From contig JANUWF010002144.1 in assembly GCA_026120185.1 (NCBI GenBank), positions 434,001 through 498,000 of the forward strand: a DNA stretch of 64,000 nt, written 5' to 3'. The stretch is from Voacanga thouarsii. Lineage: Eukaryota; Streptophyta; Magnoliopsida; Gentianales; Apocynaceae. The notes under the pieces were generated by a model that ran no database searches, was not told the origin of the DNA, and saw only the letters and a list, made by a program, of their open reading frames with translations. Of the stretch, positions 58,980 to 64,000 are shown piece after piece (position 1 is the stretch's first letter; each line of letters starts with the position of its first letter). Made by a program: the position numbers and the translations under genes.

Positions 58980-60760
58980 ATGTTGGTTTTATGGTAAACC
59001 TAGGAAGTATGCCTAATCTAAACAGAATTAGCAACTTTGTTGGTTTGATTTTGAGATTCTTCATGTTTCTGGTATGGGATAGAGTTCTTTTTAAGTCTTA
59101 CGATTGAGGTATAGGATCCCTGTAATTTCTTTGCTTTCGTAGATGGCTTGTGTAAGCCCGTGATTTTGGGCATAGGCATTCAGTTTTTACAGAGGTTTTT
59201 GTGTGCTATTTGTAAATTACTGGTGCCTATGGAGTCATCTGGAGAGAGAAACCAGAAAAAGAACTGAGAAAAATAGAACAAAAATGGAGAAGATGCAGTG
59301 CTCCAGCGATAAAGCCGGGTCAGGCTTCACAGGAGCTAGCCATGGCTTCAGGCCAAACATGCACTAAGCCAGCCGCAGCTTTAGGCTTGTTTTGGCCAAA
59401 GCTGCAGCAGGAGTCGTGGACGGCTGGTGTTGCGGCTCAAGGCACAAAGTGCCAAGCCATGGCAGGATGGTGTTACGGCTAGTTGATCATGGAGTCCCGG
59501 GTCCTCGTTCGCGAGTCATGATTCGGTTTAGGGTCGATCTAGTTTTGGGGCAGCAATCCTGTGTGGACGGGTGCATGAAAACTACAGGAAAATTTATTAT
59601 TTTTCCTTATAATTTTCTTGCATTTTTATTTTTCGTTTTCAGTTTCATCCCAGGCAAAGGTATTATTTTTGCATAGTTAATATTCTTAGAATATTTTGCA
59701 TGAAAAATAATAGTAAGGGATTTAATATTAAACAAAATAATTAACTAATTAATGTGTTTAATTCTTTATTTGGACACTTAGGTTAAAAGAATAGAAACGC
59801 ATGAAATCGTTTATAGTTTTCTAGCATGTTATTTTCTTTTAGCAACCTATGTGTACGTTTTTTTAAAGACCAAAGTCTTTGAGAATTTTTTATAAGAAAA
59901 AATATTTTTCTTTAATTAAATGGTTATTTTAACTTAAAGGCAAAAATTAATCCTCGGTTATTCTCTCAAAGGATTTTATCCTTGACATAGAGAATATTTT
60001 AGATTTAGATATTTTTGTAAGTTAAAAGGAACAACCATTTTAATTTATTTCACAAGAAAATTTATTTTTGTCAAATAAAACTTGAGACCAATATCTCTTA
60101 AAAGTTTTAAAAGGAAATTTTTTAAATCATTAAGTTCTTAAATAGGTAAAATTAATCCATAGAAAATCTCTTAAAGAATTTTACCTTAACATAGAGATTT
60201 ATGGATTTAGATATTTTACAAGAGTTAAGAAATACTTAATGGGATATTTTCAATAGGACATTTTCTTGAAAAACCCTTGTTTTAAAAGACTAAGCGGGAA
60301 AGGAGTTTCGATGGCCCCATCATGGTCCTTATTAGAGATCGTGGATCTTCTCACATTACCCTGAGAATGATCTCATATAGGATGGGGATTCCACAAGGAT
60401 CTAGACCTAATAGATGGACATAATTGATGCCTAGGACACATATTGTGATCGGCCAGCCTATGTTGGAGGCCATAGTGTGACGATTGACCATAGGAAATGA
60501 AAAGAAATGGCCATCCACTCGATGGAGTTATCTTCTGGATCATTACATAGAATGGTAGTCGATTTGTGGTAGTCAGCACACTTAATTTAGAAAACTATTA
60601 ATCTTCCCAAGAAGCTATGTCAGTTTTCTTAAGAGCTAAATTAATCATATTAAAGATAATAGTGATAAAGTTAACTATTATCAATATTAATATGAGGATA
60701 AAGCGTATAAATTATTTGTTTTTCACAAATTGAGAATATCCTTTCATTTTTTATTTTTAA
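58980..60760 (+). other. K2 untranslated leader
   Basis: About 1.8 kb without coding motifs. 59290-59580 is GC-richer than its surroundings. From about 59590 it aligns with the K1 leader, including two degenerate copies of a block containing GACATAGAGA (near 59990 and 60200) that form a tandem duplication shared with K1. Confidence 0.75.
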
Positions 60761-60766
60761 AAATAG

Positions 60767-61560
60767 TTGGTAGAGGTTCTTTCAGTCATTTGGCCATTAT
60801 TCTCCATGAAAATAAGCTAACGGGTCAAAATTATGTAGACTGAAAAAGAAACTTGGACAAAATACTCATTATAGAAGAGTATAAGTACGTCCTATATAAA
60901 ACCAACCCTATTATCGAGGAAGGTTCCACTGAAGAAGAGCATGAGATTGAAAATGCATGGAAAAAGGCCGCCAAGATAGGTTATTGCTACATGTTGGCCT
61001 TTATATCTAATGCGCTCTAGTCAAAATACAAGCACATGGTAACTGCTTATGATATTAGTATATCATTAGCCACAATATTCACTGATAAAAGCTGGCCCAC
61101 AAGGCAGGAGGCTCTCAGAACGATCATTAATACTAAGATGGCTGAGGGAGTATTAGTTAAGTAGTATATGCTCAAAATGATTGCTGCTTTCGAAGAAACT
61201 AAAGTCTTAAAGGCTTTCGAGAGCTAAGTGGATATAATTCTCGAATCTCTGTCGAGTTCCTTTACTCAGTTCGAGTTAAATTACAATATGAACAAATTAA
61301 ACATGAGTTTAACAAAGTTAATAGAAGAGTTTCAGGTGGCAGAGAAGGTCATAAAGTTATAATCTAAGGTTATAATAGCTAAAGCTTCTTCTTCAAGAAC
61401 TGGACCCAAGCCCAAAAAGTTCAAGAAGAGGAAAGGACACGCAGCGACTTAGCCCAAGTCCCAGCTCAACAAGCCCAAGGGCAATTATTTCAAATGTGGG
61501 AATGGAAGAAGAAGTGTCCAGATCTTTAGACAAAGAAAAATCTCACATGTATTATTTGCT
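60767..61560 (+). pseudogene. K2 gag (decayed)
   Basis: Aligned with K1 gag: KLTGQNYVD, TGA at 60841, KRNLDKILIIEEYKYVLY, CYMLAFISNAL, a TAG, KYKHMVTAYDIS, TDKSWPTRQEALR, TAG at 61162, YMLKMIAAFEE, LNYNMNKLNMSL, TAG at 61450, PKSQ. These lie in one frame. The zinc knuckle is wrecked by a small deletion (YFKCGNGRRSVQIF). Stops at 60841, 61162 and 61450 are at the same codons as in K1. Confidence 0.87.
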
Positions 61561-62660
61561 ATCTAGAGTCTATATTAATAGTTGGATCAACTTGTACTTA
61601 GATTGTTCATTCTAGAGTCACTAATCATATCTGTAACTCTTTGCAGGGGTTTAGGAAGACAAGAAGATTCTAGAAAGGTGAAATGAATTATGCATAAGAA
61701 ATAAAGCATAAGTATGGGCCCAAGTAGTGGGAGAGCTGGAACTTCTTTTTTATTGTAGTAAGATAGTTGTTTTGAAGGATATTTTATATGTACCTAATTT
61801 TAGACAGAATTTGATTTCAGTTACAAAACTAATAAATCATGCTTATTTTGTTTCTTTTTATTCGGGTATTACTATTAGTAGAAAGAGAAAAGTTGTATGT
61901 ATTAGGTATATGTATGAAAACCTATTTTTCATCAATCCTATTAACAATTAATTAAATAACGCTCAAAGTGAATCTTTAAGTAAAAAAAGAAATACTAATA
62001 TCAATGACTCATATCTTTGGCATATAAGGCTAGGTCGCATTAACTCAATTAGGATTCAAATGTTAATCCATGTTAGGCTTTTGGGCTCATTGAGATTGGA
62101 AAATTGGTCTTAGTGTGAATCCTACCTAATGGGAAAGATGACCAAAAAGACTTTTACCCAAAAGGCGGATAAAGTCAATGAGATATTGAGCCTTGTTCAC
62201 ACAGATGTGTATAGTCCATTGTTTATACCAGTAAGAGGAAGGTTAGAGCACTTCATCACTTTCATGGATGATTGTACAAGGTATAGATACGTTTACCTGA
62301 TGAGGTATAAGTCTGACTCATTTGACAAGTTTAAAGAGTTTAAGGCTGAAGTGGAGCGTTGAACTGCTAAAGTGATCAAAACTTTACAATCGGATCATTG
62401 TGGAGAGTACCTCATCAGTCAATTCAAGAATTACATGGTACATTATGGGATAGTATCCCAACTCTCTACGTCAATGTAGCTGAGAGAAGGAACTGAACAT
62501 TGATGGAAATAGTCCGGAACATGATGTTTTATGCTACTCTTCCATTTTTTTTTTTTTTTTTTTTGCCTTGGAAATAGCAACATATATTCTGAACACGGTT
62601 CTTTCCAAGTCACTATGAGTTGTGGACTGGACGTAAGCCAAATTTAAACCATCTCAGAAT
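61561..62660 (+). pseudogene. K2 protease, GAG-pre-integrase and integrase (decayed)
   Basis: The protease reads IVHSRVTNHICNSLQGF: the aspartate is lost (H) and the glycine is R, as in K1. Then VLKDILYVPNFRQNLISV (61727-61951), SYLWHIRLGRINSIRIQ, MGKMTKKTFTQKADK (62129) and integrase VHTDVYSPL, FITFMDDCTRYRYVYLMRY, LQSDHCGEYL. The QQNGVAERRNR region is damaged, and a poly(T) run at about 62545-62566 interrupts the C-terminal half. Confidence 0.85.
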
Positions 62661-64000
62661 ATAGGATTGTCCATCTTATGTATTGATAAAGGGAGACAAA
62701 TTAGAACTAATATTAGGATTATCATATTCTGTTGGGTATCCAAAAAGAACTAAGAGTGGTTATTTTTATTATCTCAAGGAGCATAAAGTACTAATAAGTA
62801 CTAATGCTAGATACTTGGATTATGATAAAAGTATATCCATAAAAGGTTCAACACGTTTGGAACCCGATGAAAAGTTATCTTCTGAACCAACTTCCTATGT
62901 CCCGATTATGCAACAAGAAGAGGCACAGCCTCAGGAACTTGTACAAAGAGAGCCTCTTCGTAGTAGAAGGATATCTAGAGTTCCAAAAAGGTAGACGCTA
63001 GAGGTTTTTGACCTAGTCTCTGACCATTAGGAACAGGATCTGACTAGATACGAGGAGACTATTACTGATGACAATGCAAACCTGTGACATAAAGTAATCA
63101 GAGCCAAGATTGAGTCTGTGTACTTCAATAAGGTTTGAGATCTTGTAGCTTCATTTGTGAGGATAAAATCCATTGGATGTAAGTGGGTATACAAGAGAAA
63201 AAGAGGTGCAGATTGGAAGGTGGAAACCTTCAAAGCTAAACCTGTGGCGAAAGGGTATACTTAAAAAAAAGGAATCGATTATGAGGAAACTTTTTCTCCA
63301 ATAGCCATACTTAAGTCTATTCGTATCCTTCTTGTCATTGCATGTCACTATGACTACGAGATATGGCAAATAAATGTCAAGACGCCCTTTTTGAATTGCC
63401 ATCTTAGCAAAGACATCTATATGTCCCAACCGGAAGGCTTTATTACTAAAGGCCAAGAACATATAATTTATAAGTTTAGGAAGTCCATTTATAAACTTAA
63501 ACAGGCATCGAGAGTATGGAATAATCACTTTGATGAGATTGTAAAGTCTTATGATTTCACTCAAAACGACAATGAACCATATGTGTATAAGAAACTAAAA
63601 GGGATTAATGTAGTTTTTCTTATACTATATGTGTATAGAATTCTACTCATTGGGAATGATGTAGGGACATTGTCATCTACTAAGGTTTGGTTGTCTAGTC
63701 AATTTAGTATGAAAGACTTAAGAGATGCCAGTTACATTCTTGGAATTAAACTTTTTAGAAATAGGAAGTAGAGAATGTTAGGTTTATCCCAAACTACATA
63801 CATTAATAAGAAGTTGGCAAAGTTCAGTATGAACTCATGCAAGAGAATACTAATCCCTTGTAGACATGGGTTATCTCTTTCTTCAAATGACTATCCTAAA
63901 TCTCAAGAAAAAAAAAAAGACAAGATAAGTAAGATCCCCTACGCTTCAGCTGTGAGAAGTCTCATATACGCTACGTTGTGTACTAGGCCAGATATTTGTT
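62661..64000 (+). pseudogene. K2 reverse transcriptase, truncated by window edge (catalytic site lost)
   Basis: Readable parts: SGYFYYLKEHKVLISTNARY, SRRISRVPKR, a TAG at 63028 shared with K1, GCKWVYKRKRGAD, IDYEETFSPIAILKSIRI, HLSKDIYMSQPEGF, IYKLKQASRVWNNHFDEI and, in place of LYVDDILLIGND, LYVYRILLIGND at about 63624-63660. Both catalytic aspartates are therefore gone. A TAG at 63769 is shared with K1. The sequence runs out in SQTTYINKK and IPYASAVRSLIYATLCTRPD. Confidence 0.87.

Larger units (their letters stand above)
4082..64000 (+). mobile_element. Copia element K2 (plus strand, runs out of the window)
   Basis: The element starts with an LTR (4082), which continues after large nested insertions at 58031-58965, followed by an iMet-type PBS at 58968, a long leader, gag at about 60767 and protease, integrase and RT up to the window edge. 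It is the same family as minus-strand K1 (27658-39490): LTR, leader and coding regions align throughout. The 3' part (rest of RT/RNase H, PPT, 3' LTR) is outside the window. Numerous stops and several frameshifts show it is dead. Confidence 0.85.

Noticed and set aside
1..64000. CRISPR arrays, operons or phage-like modules
   Set aside because: No regularly spaced direct repeats or prokaryotic gene organisation; all structure is explained by plant retroelements.

Overview
This window is plant nuclear DNA, almost certainly intergenic heterochromatin of an angiosperm. It is AT-rich, has no bacterial-type gene layout, and every recognisable coding remnant belongs to a plant retroelement: Ty1/copia, Ty3/gypsy (a chromovirus-like type and an Athila-like type) and one RTE-type LINE tail. 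I find no convincing host gene, rRNA, functional tRNA or CRISPR array. The species cannot be named from the sequence.

The organising principle is nesting. Target-site duplications (TSDs), PBS and PPT motifs, paired LTRs and reading frames that rejoin when an insert is removed let most of the window be unpacked. (1) A LINE 3' tail (2-714). (2) Copia element M (+, from 1549), split by solo LTR E (2477-3962, TSD AGTCT) and broken at 4081 by (3) copia element K2 (+, 4082 to beyond 64000). K2's 5' LTR is split by (4) Athila-like element A (-, 4544-49659) and by a related element C (-, 50165-58030). A's 3' LTR is split by (5) gypsy element B (-, 5409-41652, TSD GAAAG). B's 3' LTR holds copia element P (-, 5588-14819, TSD CTTCC) and 4.3-kb solo LTR D1 (16579-20859). 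B's 5' LTR holds (6) copia element K1 (-, 27658 to about 39490), whose gag is split by (7) solo LTR D2 (33399-37665, TSD CATGG). So D2 lies in K1, in B, in A, in K2, in M.

Coding content: P keeps a near-complete but interrupted gag-pol with DTG and YVDD motifs. K1 and K2 are the same copia family. B keeps a heavily decayed gag, protease, RT, RNase H and integrase. A and C carry an Athila-type gag and a second ORF but no pol between them, so they look non-autonomous and dependent on enzymes supplied in trans.

The most interesting signals are these. K1 and K2 share five in-frame stop codons and a DSG-to-DSR protease change, although K1 jumped after K2, which points to a lineage mobilised while already defective. 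A 182-bp block is unchanged between the two otherwise diverged D solo LTRs, and D also carries tRNA-like A and B boxes. GC-rich GGCGCC hairpins recur in leaders or LTRs of unrelated families, including a 17-bp identity between a copia leader and an Athila-like LTR. One stretch, 49660-50164, does not fit the nest model and is left unresolved.
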